A stretch of 64,000 nt of DNA from Pseudomonas sp. (GCA_007713455.1 VMRT01000009.1:62001-126000); one strand, 5' to 3'. Counted from the stretch's first letter, positions 29,169-39,232 are shown. Notes: generated by a model from the sequence alone, not told the origin. Made by a program: numbers and translations.

Positions 29169-29196
29169 AGCCCCGGATCGATTGATCCGGGGCTTT
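29169..29196. terminator. bidirectional terminator between the alcohol dehydrogenase and serB
   Basis: An 11-bp perfect stem (AGCCCCGGATC with GATCCGGGGCT) around the loop GATT, with AAAAC before it and TT after it. It lies between two convergent genes and can serve both strands. Confidence 0.85.
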
Positions 29197-29222
29197 GGGT
29201 TGTTCGAGCCTGCAGCCGCGCT

Positions 29223-30437
29223 TTATTCCGTGCCGTCGCGATCGCGGAAACCCAGCAGGTAGAGAATCCCGTCCAGACCCAGGGTTGAAATCGCCTGCTT
29301 GGCCGACTGCTTGACCAGCGGTTTGGCGCGGAAGGCAACGCCCAGGCCGGCCAGACCAAGCATCGGCAGGTCGTTGGCGCCATCACCCACGGCGATGGTC
29401 TGCTCCAGACACAGCCCTTCCTGCTCGGCCAGCTGGCGCAGCAGATCGGCCTTGCGCTGGGCATCGACGATCGGCTCGACCGCCACGCCGGTCACCTTGC
29501 CGTTCTCGATCTGCAATTCATTGGCGAACACGTAGTCGATGCCGAGCTTGGCCTGCAGCTGCTTGGCGAAATAGCTGAAGCCGCCGGACAGGATCGCTGT
29601 CTTGTAGCCCAGGCGCTTGAGTTCGGCGAACAGCACTTCGGCACCCTCGGTCAAGCGCAGGCTGGCACCGATGTCCGCCAGCACCTCTTCCGACAAGCCT
29701 TCCAGCAGCGCCAGGCGCTCCTTGAAGCTGGCGCGAAAATCCAGCTCGCCACGCATCGCCCGCTCGGTGATCTCCGATACCTGCTCGCCAACACCGGCGG
29801 CCTTGGCCAGCTCGTCGATGACCTCGGCCTCGATCAGCGTCGAGTCCATGTCGAACACAGCCAGCCGGCGGTTGCGCCGGTAGACCGAATCGCGCTGGAA
29901 GGCGATATCGACATTGAGCTCCTGCGCCACGCTGAGAAACTCGGCGCGCAGCGCCGCAGTATCGGCCGGCTCGCCGCGCACCGAAAACTCGATGCAGCCC
30001 TTGCCCAGTTCTTCAGGCATGTCCAGCGGCATGCGTCCGGACAGGCGGTCGATATGGTCGATGTTGAGCCCGTACTTCGCCGTGATCGAGCTGACCCGCT
30101 GCAATTGCTCGGCGGTGACCTTGCGCGTCAGCAGGGTGACGATGTGCCGGGACTTGCCCTGCCCGGCCACCCAGTGCTGGTAGTCGGCCTCGACCACGGG
30201 GGTGAAGCGCACCTGCTGGTCATGCTTGTAGCCCATGAACAGGACGTCCTTGAGTACCGACGAGGCGCGCTCGTTATCCGGAATCTCGATCAGGATGCCG
30301 AACGACAGCGTGTCATGGATCACCGCCTGGCCGATGTCGAGAATGTTCACGCCACCCTGGGCGAGCACGCCGGTGATGGCCGCGGTGAGGCCCGGTCGAT
30401 CTTCACCGGTGATATTGATCAGGACGATTTCGCGCAA
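29223..30437 (-). CDS. serB: phosphoserine phosphatase SerB
   Basis: HAD hydrolase that makes L-serine from phosphoserine. The 404-residue protein has two N-terminal ACT-type regulatory domains (residues ~1-170, opening REIVLINITGEDRPG) and the catalytic HAD domain with DMDSTLIE (nucleophile Asp), SGGFSYF and GDGANDLPML. The start is taken as TTG at 30437 with GGGAG 7 nt upstream; an ATG at 30473 would add 12 residues that do not fit the ACT start. It is convergent with the alcohol dehydrogenase and divergent from the YtjB-like gene. Confidence 0.95.
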   Translation of the reverse strand: MREIVLINITGEDRPGLTAAITGVLAQGGVNILDIGQAVIHDTLSFGILIEIPDNERASSVLKDVLFMGYKHDQQVRFTPVVEADYQHWVAGQGKSRHIVTLLTRKVTAEQLQRVSSITAKYGLNIDHIDRLSGRMPLDMPEELGKGCIEFSVRGEPADTAALRAEFLSVAQELNVDIAFQRDSVYRRNRRLAVFDMDSTLIEAEVIDELAKAAGVGEQVSEITERAMRGELDFRASFKERLALLEGLSEEVLADIGASLRLTEGAEVLFAELKRLGYKTAILSGGFSYFAKQLQAKLGIDYVFANELQIENGKVTGVAVEPIVDAQRKADLLRQLAEQEGLCLEQTIAVGDGANDLPMLGLAGLGVAFRAKPLVKQSAKQAISTLGLDGILYLLGFRDRDGTE

Positions 30438-30639
30438 GGCGCAGCTCCCATGGCAGGCAACGAAGGCGGGCATTCTACATCAGCTGACCAGCGCGCTGGA
30501 CAAGCCCCGCGGCAGGCACATCGCGCTCCACCACGATGACCCTGGACGCAATTCGTCAGCTTACCGTCGCAGACCTTCAGCGCCCCCCGTGCTTTCCGTA
30601 TACTGCTCGGCAATTTCCCGACGAGAAGAGCCGCGCTCT

Positions 30640-32169
30640 GTGAACCGGCCCGCATCCGTAAAGCCAGACAACTTCTTCCTTATGCTCTATCGCGCAGTAC
30701 GCCAGCATCGCGTGCCGCTGGTGTTGCGTATTGCCAGCCATACGCTGCTGCTGGTGGCGCTGGCGCTGATCATCTACGCGTGGGTGATCGGCATGCAGTT
30801 CAAGCATGCCATGGAGCAGCAGGCCGATGCCCTCGGCCAGAGCCTGGTCACCCAGACGGCCGCCTCGGCCACCGATCTGCTGGTGGCCAACGACATCCTT
30901 AGCCTCAACGTGCTGCTGAGCAATCTGGTGAAGAATCCGCTGGTCGCTCACGCAGCGATCTACAGCGTGGACAATCGCGTGCTCGCCGAGTCCGGAACCC
31001 GGCCTCAGCAGGGCCTGCTCGGGGACGATAACGGGCTTTATTCGACACCAATCAGCTTTCAGGAAGTGATTGCCGGGCATCTGCGCGTGAGCCTGGACAT
31101 GCAGCAGTTTCAGCAGCCGATGACCATCAGCCTGCAGAGCATGGGACTGCTCAGCCTGATCCTGCTGGCATTGACGCTGATGCTTAGCCTGCGCCTGGGC
31201 CGGCAATTGGCGACGCCCTTGATGCAGCTGCGCCTGTGGCTGCGCGACCCGGACGACCCCGCCCCGGGTGCCGGACGGCAGGACGAGATTGGCGACCTTG
31301 CGCGCCAACTGCAGTCACGCCTGGTACCGGAGAAGCCCGAGGCGGAGCTTGACCTGAGCGATGCGCTGGACGACGACTATTTTGACCAGAGTGACGACCA
31401 CAGCATTGACTCACGATCCCCCGCAGCGCAACCGGAGCGCTTCGATATCGAGCTGGACGACGAGTCACATCGCCCACGCGGCTTTTCCGCGAACGCTGAT
31501 GACGACGTGCAGCAGCTGGACGACGACGTCCCGTTCGAGCTCCCGTCACTGGGTACCCCGAGCGTACAACCTCCTACCCCGCCGCAACCTACCCGCAGCG
31601 CCGTGCTGGCCATCCAGCTCGGCGGGCAGGAACAATTGCGACGCTTGCCGCGGCCGCGCCTGACCGAACTGCTGCAACGCTATCGAGACTGCCTGCAACA
31701 AGCCGCGACGCTATACCAGGCCGAGCTGCACACGCTCAACGATGGCAGCAGCCTGATGTTGTTTCATAGCCAGGACGATGAGCAGAACTACCTCACCCAC
31801 GCGATCTGCTGCGGCGAACTGATGCGTGCGCTGGGCCATGCCTTGCAGATCGACGTCGCCGACAGCGGCATCACGCTGCAACTGCAGCTCGCCCTGACCC
31901 AGGGCGATGGCCTGTTCGACCTGAGCCAGGGCGACCTGCTGCTCAGCCAGCCGGCGCAAGCTGCGCTGGATATGTCGCTGCACAGCCGCAACCTGCTGCT
32001 GGTAGAGGGCAGCATCAGCGAGGACCGGCTGATTCAGCAGCGCGCGCGAATCCGCCCGATTGCCAGCCCGGAAGGCGCCTGCTGCGTCGAGCGCCTGCTG
32101 GACCCATACCCCTCGCTGCTGGAACGCCAGCTGACGCGCATGCACGAACTACGCAGCCGCACCCACTGA
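30640..32169 (+). CDS. AhpA/YtjB-like membrane protein with degenerate cyclase-like C-terminus
   Basis: A 509-residue inner-membrane protein. One span lies near residues ~25-45, followed by a periplasmic sensor region, a second span at ~170-188, and a HAMP-like stretch. A linker rich in Asp, Glu and Pro (~residues 225-320) precedes a C-terminal domain whose order of strands (VLAIQLGGQ, ELLQRYRDCLQQA, NDGSSLMLF, LLSQPAQAAL) matches class III nucleotide cyclases but lacks the metal-binding Asp pair, so it is probably not catalytic. The start is GTG at 30640 (NRPASVKPDNFF), matching the Pseudomonas family; an ATG at 30682 is the alternative. It is divergent from serB. Confidence 0.8.
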   Translation: MNRPASVKPDNFFLMLYRAVRQHRVPLVLRIASHTLLLVALALIIYAWVIGMQFKHAMEQQADALGQSLVTQTAASATDLLVANDILSLNVLLSNLVKNPLVAHAAIYSVDNRVLAESGTRPQQGLLGDDNGLYSTPISFQEVIAGHLRVSLDMQQFQQPMTISLQSMGLLSLILLALTLMLSLRLGRQLATPLMQLRLWLRDPDDPAPGAGRQDEIGDLARQLQSRLVPEKPEAELDLSDALDDDYFDQSDDHSIDSRSPAAQPERFDIELDDESHRPRGFSANADDDVQQLDDDVPFELPSLGTPSVQPPTPPQPTRSAVLAIQLGGQEQLRRLPRPRLTELLQRYRDCLQQAATLYQAELHTLNDGSSLMLFHSQDDEQNYLTHAICCGELMRALGHALQIDVADSGITLQLQLALTQGDGLFDLSQGDLLLSQPAQAALDMSLHSRNLLLVEGSISEDRLIQQRARIRPIASPEGACCVERLLDPYPSLLERQLTRMHELRSRTH

Positions 32170-32245
32170 CGCAAGCCATACGGTCGCTATCAAACGACCA
32201 TTGACCTTTGGTCGAGCCCGCAGTCGCAACCAGCCCGAGAAAACG

Positions 32246-32278
32246 AAAAAGCCCGACCAGATCACTGGCCGGGCTTTT
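32246..32278. terminator. bidirectional intrinsic terminator
   Basis: AAAAAGCCCG ... CGGGCTTTT with a central 15-nt loop region gives a 9-bp stem flanked by A-run and T-run, suitable for both the upstream plus-strand gene and the convergent minus-strand lipoprotein gene. Confidence 0.85.
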
Positions 32279-32312
32279 CAATGCACTGACTGCAACAGCA
32301 GCCGCGACAGGG

Positions 32313-33020
32313 TCAGAAGCGGAACACTTCCATATCCGTACGAATGGGTTCGGCGGCCGGGATGCGCGGTGCTGGCGCCTCGGCAGACTTGCTTACCTGT
32401 GGTTTGGCAGGGGCAACCTTGGGTGCGGTCTTGGCTACCAGGGTAGGTTCGACCGCATCGGCGACCATCTCGCTCAGGCGCTGCAGCAGAACGCTCTGCG
32501 CCCGCACCTGATCGCTCGCGCTGCCCTGGTGCTCCTCCTGCAGGCGCACCAGTCGACTGCCCAGGTGCTTGCCCGCCTTGTCGCGCAGACGCCAATGCGC
32601 CTCGAGTACCGCCGGGAATTCGGGGCCGGAATCAAGGCGAGTGATGGACAGCTCGATCTGCACTTCCGGGGTAAAGCCTTCGTCGGCCGGGCCAAGCACC
32701 AGGCTCTGCGTATCCAGACGCCAGGCCAGCTGACGCAGCAACACCTGCTCGACGTCGGCCTTCAGGCTGCCCGCCCAGTGGGCGCGCTGACCGTCGACGG
32801 CCAGGCTGCCGTCAGCCAGACGCTGAAGCAAAGCGTCACGCTGCAGATAATCGGCAAGCGTCACCGGTGCCAGCAGCACGGCGGCGCCATCGGTTCGCTC
32901 AGGCACTTCAGTCGTACCGCTGTCCAGTCGGTACATTGGCGCAGGCTGCAGGCCGATGCAGCCTGTCAGCCCCATGCTGGCCAGCAACAAAACAGTCGGA
33001 ACACGCAGCAAATTCTTCAT
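32313..33020 (-). CDS. PqiC-like ABC-type transport auxiliary lipoprotein
   Basis: A 235-residue lipoprotein with signal peptide and lipobox LTGC near residue 21. The family (PqiC/YmbA) supplies outer-membrane parts of MCE-type lipid transport systems. Visible family features are APMYRLDSG, VLLAPVTLADYLQRDAL and ITRLDSGPEF. No MCE or permease genes are adjacent, so it is an orphan or pairs with a distant locus. The C-terminal ~45 residues are low in complexity (Pro, Ala, Lys). The start is taken as ATG at 33020; an ATG at 33029 is possible. It follows parC across 183 nt. Confidence 0.82.
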   Translation of the reverse strand: MKNLLRVPTVLLLASMGLTGCIGLQPAPMYRLDSGTTEVPERTDGAAVLLAPVTLADYLQRDALLQRLADGSLAVDGQRAHWAGSLKADVEQVLLRQLAWRLDTQSLVLGPADEGFTPEVQIELSITRLDSGPEFPAVLEAHWRLRDKAGKHLGSRLVRLQEEHQGSASDQVRAQSVLLQRLSEMVADAVEPTLVAKTAPKVAPAKPQVSKSAEAPAPRIPAAEPIRTDMEVFRF

Positions 33021-33203
33021 TACCGTCATAACACCAGAGTTCAGGCCGCTCGCGATCACCAGATCGCCAATGCCTCGTGCATATGTCTCGTCGGACAATC
33101 GACTCCGCCGACGCGAAAGAAAGCACCGGGCAACATGCCGCAGGCTGGAAAGGCCGCTATCTTCCGTGAAAGCGGCCTTCGATTCCAGCGCCAATACGTT
33201 TGG

Positions 33204-35456
33204 TCATGCTTCGACCAGCAAGCCTTCGACGCGTTGGAAGCCTCGTGGCAGCTTGTTGCCGCGCCTGCCACGCTCTCCTTTGTAGTGCTCCAGATCCTCG
33301 GCCTTGAGCGACAGCGTGCGCTTGCCCGCCTGCAACACCAGTGTCGCACCGGTCGGCAACACGGCGAGATCGACCAGATACTCCTCGCGGCTCGCGACCC
33401 GCTCGCCGGGGATGCCAATGATCTTGTTGCCCTTGCCCTTGCCCAGCTGCGGCAGATCCCGCACCGGGAACACCAGTAGACGGCCCTCGGTCGTCACTGC
33501 AGCCAGCCAATCCTCCTCGCGACTGGCCAGCGGCCGCGGCGCGACGACCTTGGCGCCTTTCGGCAGCGAGAGCAGCGCCTTGCCTGCCTTGTTCTTGGCC
33601 TGCAGGTCTTCGCCCTTGACCACGAAACCGTAGCCGGCGTCCGAGGCGATCACGTAGAGCGCCTCATCATCGGGCAGCATCACGCATTCGAAACTCGCGC
33701 CCGGCGGTGGCGTCAGCCGGCCGGTGAGCGGCTCGCCCTGGCCTCGCGCCGAAGGCAGCGAGTGCGCCGCCAGCGAATAGCTGCGCCCAGTGGAGTCGAT
33801 GAACACCGCATATTGATTCGAGCGCCCGGCCGCAGCTGCCTTGAAGCCATCTCCGGCCTTGTAGGACAGCCCGCTGGCATCGACATCATGGCCCTTGGCG
33901 CAGCGCGCCCAGCCTTTATCGGAGATCACCACGGTCACCGGCTCGGACGGCAGCAGCTCGTTTTCCGACAGCGCCCGCGCCTCGGCACGCTCGACGATCG
34001 GCGAGCGGCGATCGTCGCCGTAGGTTTCCGCGTCCTCGATCAGCTCCTTGCGCACCAGTTTCTTCAGCTTGGTTTCACTACCCAGCAGCGCCAGCAGCTT
34101 CTCGCGCTCCTTGGCCAGCTCGTCCTGCTCGCCGCGGATCTTCATCTCTTCCAGCCGCGCCAGCTGACGCAGGCGGGTGTCGAGGATGTAGTCGGCCTGC
34201 AGCTCGGAGAGTTCGAAGCGCGCCATCAGCACCGGTTTGGGCTGATCTTCAGTACGGATGATGTGGATCACTTCATCCAGATTGAGGAAGGCCACCAGCA
34301 AGCCTTCCAACAGGTGCAGACGCCTCTCGACCTTGTCCAGGCGGAACTGCAGGCGACGGCGTACCGTACCGATGCGATAGGTCAGCCACTCGCTGAGCAG
34401 GGTGCGCAGGTTCTTCACCTGTGGGCGACCATCGAGCCCGATCACGTTGGTGTTGACCCGGTAGCTGGACTCCAGATCGGTGGTGGCGAACAGGTGCTGC
34501 ATCAGCGCTTCGACATCGACCCGGTTGGAGCGCGGGATGATGACGATGCGACAGGGGTTCTCATGATCCGACTCATCGCGCAGGTCGGCGACCATCGGCA
34601 GCTTCTTGGCCTGCATCTGCCCGGCGATCTGCTCGAGCACCTTGGAGCCGGACACCTGGTGCGGCAGCGCGGTGACCACGACGTCGCCGTCTTCGACACG
34701 GTAGACGGCCCGCATGCGAACGGAACCTCGACCTGTCTCATAGATCTTCAGCAGGTCCGCACGCGGCGTGATGATCTCCGCCTCGGTCGGGAAATCCGGG
34801 CCCAGCACATGCTCGCAGAGCTGCTCGACATTGGCGCTCGGCTCGTCGAGCAGACGTATGCAGGCGCTCGCCACTTCACGCAGGTTGTGCGGCGGCACAT
34901 CGGTGGCCATGCCCACGGCGATGCCGGTGGTGCCGTTGAGCAAAAGGTTGGGCAGGCGCGCCGGTAGCGTTGCCGGCTCGTCGAGGGTGCCATCGAAGTT
35001 CGGCACCCACTCAACCGTGCCCTGCCCCAGCTCGCTAAGCAGCACCTCGGAATAACGCGACAGCCGGGCCTCGGTGTAACGCATGGCGGCGAACGACTTG
35101 GGATCGTCCGGCGCGCCCCAGTTGCCCTGACCATCGACCAGCGTGTAGCGATAGCTGAACGGCTGCGCCATCAGCACCATGGCTTCGTAGCAGGCACTGT
35201 CGCCATGCGGATGAAACTTGCCGAGCACGTCACCGACGGTACGTGCGGACTTCTTGTGCTTGGCGTCGGCGCCCAGGCCGAGTTCGCTCATGGCATAGAT
35301 GATGCGCCGCTGCACCGGCTTCAAACCGTCGCCGATATGCGGCAGTGCGCGATCCATGATCACGTACATGGAGTAGTTGAGGTAGGCCTGCTCGGTGAAA
35401 TCGGCGAGGGAGCGACGCTCCACGCCGTCCAGGCTCAGGTCGAGGGATTCGCTCAT
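33204..35456 (-). CDS. parC: DNA topoisomerase IV subunit A
   Basis: Decatenates replicated chromosomes together with ParE. The 750-residue protein has the breakage-reunion domain with catalytic Tyr127 ([10 protein letters not shown]), and a shorter C-terminal beta-pinwheel than GyrA. The quinolone-determining region is wild-type in appearance, with Ser87 and Glu91 in [10 protein letters not shown]. The start is ATG at 35456 sharing a base with the VOC gene stop (TGATG); an ATG two codons upstream (35462) is less likely. It is the last gene of the parE-parC chain of overlapping genes. Confidence 0.97.
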   Translation of the reverse strand: MSESLDLSLDGVERRSLADFTEQAYLNYSMYVIMDRALPHIGDGLKPVQRRIIYAMSELGLGADAKHKKSARTVGDVLGKFHPHGDSACYEAMVLMAQPFSYRYTLVDGQGNWGAPDDPKSFAAMRYTEARLSRYSEVLLSELGQGTVEWVPNFDGTLDEPATLPARLPNLLLNGTTGIAVGMATDVPPHNLREVASACIRLLDEPSANVEQLCEHVLGPDFPTEAEIITPRADLLKIYETGRGSVRMRAVYRVEDGDVVVTALPHQVSGSKVLEQIAGQMQAKKLPMVADLRDESDHENPCRIVIIPRSNRVDVEALMQHLFATTDLESSYRVNTNVIGLDGRPQVKNLRTLLSEWLTYRIGTVRRRLQFRLDKVERRLHLLEGLLVAFLNLDEVIHIIRTEDQPKPVLMARFELSELQADYILDTRLRQLARLEEMKIRGEQDELAKEREKLLALLGSETKLKKLVRKELIEDAETYGDDRRSPIVERAEARALSENELLPSEPVTVVISDKGWARCAKGHDVDASGLSYKAGDGFKAAAAGRSNQYAVFIDSTGRSYSLAAHSLPSARGQGEPLTGRLTPPPGASFECVMLPDDEALYVIASDAGYGFVVKGEDLQAKNKAGKALLSLPKGAKVVAPRPLASREEDWLAAVTTEGRLLVFPVRDLPQLGKGKGNKIIGIPGERVASREEYLVDLAVLPTGATLVLQAGKRTLSLKAEDLEHYKGERGRRGNKLPRGFQRVEGLLVEA

Positions 35457-35839
35457 CAGCAATTTTCTTCAGCAAAGGATGGATGACTCACGGCTGGTTG
35501 CTCGCCGAACTTGAGCAAGTTGCCGTGGGCGTCGATGACATAAAGTTCTTGCATGCCCCAGGGCTGCATAACGGGCGCGTCCAGGACCAGGCCACGCTGA
35601 CAGAACTCCCGGTACAGCGCCTGGCAATCGCCGGTACGTATGTAGCAGGAGGTGTTCTCGGCAACGTGGCGCTCCGTGCAAAGCCAGAAATGCAGCTGCG
35701 CACCGTCGCGCTCCACGATCAGGTAGTCAGTGGCCTGCAGCACGACCTGGAAACCCAGATAGGTCGTGTAGAAGCCGCGGCTTTCATCGAAATTCAACGA
35801 AGCCAGGACAGGCACCGTGGACTGTATGAGCGCCCTCAT
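35456..35839 (-). CDS. VOC family (glyoxalase/bleomycin-resistance type) protein
   Basis: A small soluble protein of 127 residues, one VOC domain (glyoxalase I/bleomycin resistance fold): [22 protein letters not shown] at the N-terminus and a second half with [15 protein letters not shown]. Whether it binds metal or drug cannot be told. His and Glu positions that could ligate metal are visible in QLHFWLC and LLKFGE. It overlaps its upstream neighbour by 4 nt and parC by 1 nt, so it is made together with the topoisomerase genes. Confidence 0.88.
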   Translation of the reverse strand: MRALIQSTVPVLASLNFDESRGFYTTYLGFQVVLQATDYLIVERDGAQLHFWLCTERHVAENTSCYIRTGDCQALYREFCQRGLVLDAPVMQPWGMQELYVIDAHGNLLKFGEQPAVSHPSFAEENC

Positions 35840-36369
35840 CGGTCTTGCCCCTGAGGTAGTTGCTGGCGCAGCACCAGGGTGCCAGCGCGCTGGGTGAATT
35901 CAAGCTGCTTCAGTGCGCTCATACCGAGCAGCACCTGTTCGCTGCGAAAGCCGGGGGCGACGATAGCGCGCACGTCGTGCAGGCGGATGTCACCCAGATC
36001 GAGGCTCGACAGCACGGTGCGATAACCGGTGGTCTGGCCGTTGGCGGTGTGCAGCATCACCGGCGCGCCACGCTCCAGTCCCAGCCGTTCGGCCAGCTCG
36101 GCCGGCACCGCGACATCGGTAGCACCGGTATCCAGCAGAAAGGTGACGGCCTCACCATTGATCCGCCCGCTGGCAACGAAATGGCCTTGGACATTGCCGG
36201 CCAGCTGCACTTCGATCTGCTCGCCCTGCAGCTGCGAAACCGGCTGCCGATTGGGGTTGAGCCGATCCTCCTCCCAAGCGGCGAAAAAGCGGGTGGCCAG
36301 GAACAGTCCGACGCCCCAGGCGAGCACCAGCATCACGCGCCCGGCACGCCGCCCGGCGGTCTGGCTCAC
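35836..36369 (-). CDS. membrane-anchored retropepsin-like aspartic protease
   Basis: A 177-residue protein with one N-terminal membrane span (~residues 12-30) and a single retropepsin domain in the periplasm (clan AA, TIGR02281 type). The active-site triad is D80-T-G in FLLDTGATDVAVP, followed by LGMSALKQLEF, a conserved C-terminal flap/dimer segment. Such proteases act as dimers; the substrate here is unknown. The start overlaps the phytase-like gene by 4 nt, and the end overlaps the VOC gene by 4 nt. Confidence 0.88.
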   Translation of the reverse strand: MSQTAGRRAGRVMLVLAWGVGLFLATRFFAAWEEDRLNPNRQPVSQLQGEQIEVQLAGNVQGHFVASGRINGEAVTFLLDTGATDVAVPAELAERLGLERGAPVMLHTANGQTTGYRTVLSSLDLGDIRLHDVRAIVAPGFRSEQVLLGMSALKQLEFTQRAGTLVLRQQLPQGQDR

Positions 36370-37349
36370 GGCTTCGCACCCCAGCCGCCATCAGGCGCGG
36401 CAAAACGCCAGACGATCGGGCGCTTTTCGCCATCGCCACGGGCCTTGCCGTTGTTGTCGACCCCGATCCACGCGCCTTCGGCATCGATCCACAGCGCCTC
36501 GGCGTTGCCGTAGGGCTCAGCGTAACGGCGCGCCTCGGTCAAGGCCTCCTCGGCGAATGACCAGCAACGCTCCACCGCGCCAGTGGCCGGACTGCGACGA
36601 CAGACGCGGTAGGCCGAGGGCTCGAGCACGAAAAGGTTGTCGGCGAAGAACGCCACCGCCGAGAAGCTCTTTGGCAGCGGCGCATCGCCCAGCGCAGCGG
36701 GCGGCAGCTGATCGCCCCCGTCGGCCATCAGCACGCAACCGCCCGTGCACTGCCAGCTGCTCTGCTGACGATGCAGCACCAGAAGACCGCGGCGCTCGCG
36801 TTCGGCCGCAATCCACATGCGCTCGGCCTTCGGATCGACGGCGATCCCTTCGAACAGCGCGTTGAAGTGCCAGAGCATGCCGCTGGCCCGCGCCTGTCGT
36901 ATCAGCGTATCGGGCAGGCGCAGCCATTCTGCCGTACCCGCTGGGCTGACCCGCAGCACGCCGGCATGGGCCTCACTGACCACGTAGCGGTTGCCCAGGC
37001 TGTCACAACTCAGACCTTCGAAATCCAGCTGACCACCCCGCACCTGGCCGCTGACCCAGGCGCGCATGCGCATGCCCCAGGGCAAGCCGCTGTCCGGTGG
37101 CGGGGCCGCCTCGAAACGCTCGGGCTGCGCCTGCCAGGGCGAGACGCTGGTATCCAGACGATAGAGAACGTCGTCCTCGCGATCGGAAACGGCCCACAAG
37201 GCATCGCCGCACCAGGCCATTCCGGACAGGTTGCCACCGGTTATTCCGGCCACCGGGTGCTCGCCGAGCAATTTCAGTTCGGGCGCCGGCTCGCTGGCCC
37301 AGAGCGGTGCCGAAGCCAGACTCAGCAACGCCAGCCAACGGCGGATCAA
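36366..37349 (-). CDS. esterase-like activity of phytase family protein
   Basis: A 327-residue exported protein (signal peptide ending around SAPLWA, residues 1-~18) with a beta-propeller-like fold belonging to the phytase-like esterase family. Repeating segments such as GNLSGMAWCGDALWAVSDR, LDFEGLSCDSLG and WIDAEGAWIGVDNNG are seen. The catalytic role is not known; the name describes a fold rather than a proven activity. It begins 4 nt inside the parE 3' end. Confidence 0.8.
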   Translation of the reverse strand: MIRRWLALLSLASAPLWASEPAPELKLLGEHPVAGITGGNLSGMAWCGDALWAVSDREDDVLYRLDTSVSPWQAQPERFEAAPPPDSGLPWGMRMRAWVSGQVRGGQLDFEGLSCDSLGNRYVVSEAHAGVLRVSPAGTAEWLRLPDTLIRQARASGMLWHFNALFEGIAVDPKAERMWIAAERERRGLLVLHRQQSSWQCTGGCVLMADGGDQLPPAALGDAPLPKSFSAVAFFADNLFVLEPSAYRVCRRSPATGAVERCWSFAEEALTEARRYAEPYGNAEALWIDAEGAWIGVDNNGKARGDGEKRPIVWRFAAPDGGWGAKP

Positions 37350-39232
37350 ACCAGCACCTCGGCCAGATTGCCCTTGGACTCGAGCCAGCTCTTGCGGTCG
37401 CCGGCGCGCTTCTTGGCAAGCAACATGTCCATGATCTCGCGGGTTCCTTCGAAGTCATCCAGGGTCAGCTGCACCAGGCGACGGGTGTTGGGGTCCATGG
37501 TGGTCTCGCGCAGTTGCGGTGGGTTCATCTCACCGAGGCCCTTGAACCGAGTGACCTGAGGCTTGCCGCGGCGCTTCTCGGCAACCAGGCGCTCAAGAAT
37601 GCCGTCACGCTCGGCCTCATCCAGCGCGTAGAAAATGTCCTTGCCCAGGTCGATGCGGTACAGCGGCGGCATGGCGACATAGACATGGCCGGCCTCGACC
37701 AGCGGGCGGAAATGCTGGACGAACAGGGCGCAGAGCAGCGTGGCGATGTGCAGGCCGTCTGAGTCGGCGTCGGCGAGGATGCAGATCTTGCCGTAACGCA
37801 GCTGGCCCAGATCGGCCGCGCCCGGATCGACGCCGATGGCGACGGCGATGTCGTGGACTTCCTGGCTGGCCAGCACTTCGCCGCCGTCGACTTCCCAGGT
37901 GTTCAGGATCTTGCCGCGCAGCGGCATGATCGCCTGGAACTCCTTGTCCCGCGCCTGCTTGGCCGAGCCGCCGGCCGAGTCACCCTCGACCAGGAACAGC
38001 TCGGCGCGCATCGGGTCCTGCCCGGCGCAGTCGGCCAGCTTGCCCGGCAGCGCCGGGCCCTGGGTGATCTTCTTGCGTTCGACCTTCTTGCCGGCCTTGA
38101 GACGGCGCCCGGCGTTGCTGATCGCCAGCTCGGCCAGTTGCATGCCCAGCTCCGGGTGGGCATTGAGCCAGAGGCTGAAGGCATCCTTGACCACACCGGA
38201 GACGAATGCCGCGGCCTCGCGGGACGACAGGCGCTCCTTGGTCTGCCCGGAGAACTGCGGCTCCTGCATCTTCATCGAGAGGACGAAGGCGATGCGCTCC
38301 CAGATGTCTTCCGGAGCCAGCTTCAGCCCGCGCGGCAGCAGGTTGCGGAATTCGCAGAACTCGCGCATGGCATCCAGCAGGCCCTGGCGCAGGCCGTTGA
38401 CATGGGTGCCGCCCTGGGCCGTTGGAATCAGGTTGACGTAGCTCTCCTGGACACTCTCGCCACCTTCCGGCAGCCACAGCAGCGCCCAGTCCACCGCCTC
38501 GGTGTTGCCCGCCAGGGTGCCGACGAAGGGCTCGTCGGGCAGGCGCAGGTAATCGCTGACCGAGTCGACCAGGTACGAACGCAGGCCGTCCTCGTAGTGC
38601 CACTCGACCTTCTCGCCGCTGCCCTTGTCCTCGAAGCTGACGCTCAGCCCCGGGCAGAGCACGGCCTTCGCCTTGAGCACATGCTTGAGGCGGCTGATGG
38701 AGAATTTGGGGGAATCGAAGTATTTCGGATCGGCCCAGAAGCGCACGCTGGTACCGGTGTTGCGCTTGCCGACGCTGCCGATGACTTCCAGGTCAGTGGC
38801 CTTGAAGCCATCGGCGAAGCTCATGCGGTACTCGCTGCCGTCGCGCTTGACGGTCACTTCGACCCGCGTCGACAGGGCGTTGACCACCGAGATTCCGACC
38901 CCGTGCAGACCACCGGAGAACTGGTAGTTCTTGTTGGAGAACTTGCCGCCGGCGTGAAGCTTGGTGAGGATCAGCTCGACGCCCGGCACACCCTCTTCCG
39001 GGTGGATGTCCACCGGCATGCCACGGCCGTCGTCGATCACTTCCAGCGAATTGTCTTGATGCAGGATCACCTGAACCGAGCGGGCATGGCCGGCGAGGGC
39101 TTCGTCGACGCTGTTGTCGATGACTTCCTGGGCCAGGTGGTTGGGCCGCGAGGTATCGGTGTACATGCCCGGGCGCTTGCGCACCGGGTCGAGGCCGGAA
39201 AGAACCTCGATGGCTTCTGCGGTATAAGACAT
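37346..39232 (-). CDS. parE: DNA topoisomerase IV subunit B
   Basis: ATPase subunit of topoisomerase IV. The 628-residue protein has the GHKL ATP-binding motifs EVIDNSVDEA, DDGRGMP and GGLHGVGISVVNALS, then the TOPRIM region with EGDSAGGSAKQARD and ILADADSDGLHIATLL. This is the shorter ParE form, not GyrB. The start is ATG at 39232 (MSYTAEAIEVL). The operon runs parE, phytase-like, retropepsin, VOC, parC with overlaps of 4, 4, 4 and 1 nt. Confidence 0.97.
   Translation of the reverse strand: MSYTAEAIEVLSGLDPVRKRPGMYTDTSRPNHLAQEVIDNSVDEALAGHARSVQVILHQDNSLEVIDDGRGMPVDIHPEEGVPGVELILTKLHAGGKFSNKNYQFSGGLHGVGISVVNALSTRVEVTVKRDGSEYRMSFADGFKATDLEVIGSVGKRNTGTSVRFWADPKYFDSPKFSISRLKHVLKAKAVLCPGLSVSFEDKGSGEKVEWHYEDGLRSYLVDSVSDYLRLPDEPFVGTLAGNTEAVDWALLWLPEGGESVQESYVNLIPTAQGGTHVNGLRQGLLDAMREFCEFRNLLPRGLKLAPEDIWERIAFVLSMKMQEPQFSGQTKERLSSREAAAFVSGVVKDAFSLWLNAHPELGMQLAELAISNAGRRLKAGKKVERKKITQGPALPGKLADCAGQDPMRAELFLVEGDSAGGSAKQARDKEFQAIMPLRGKILNTWEVDGGEVLASQEVHDIAVAIGVDPGAADLGQLRYGKICILADADSDGLHIATLLCALFVQHFRPLVEAGHVYVAMPPLYRIDLGKDIFYALDEAERDGILERLVAEKRRGKPQVTRFKGLGEMNPPQLRETTMDPNTRRLVQLTLDDFEGTREIMDMLLAKKRAGDRKSWLESKGNLAEVLV

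Noticed and set aside
33204-35456. Quinolone-resistance substitution in ParC
   Set aside because: Ser87 and Glu91 of the resistance-determining region are the sensitive-type residues.
33204-39232. Assignment of the two topoisomerase genes to gyrA/gyrB
   Set aside because: ParC is 750 residues with a short C-terminal part, ParE is 628 residues without the GyrB insert, and the cpdA/YqiA neighbours fit topoisomerase IV.
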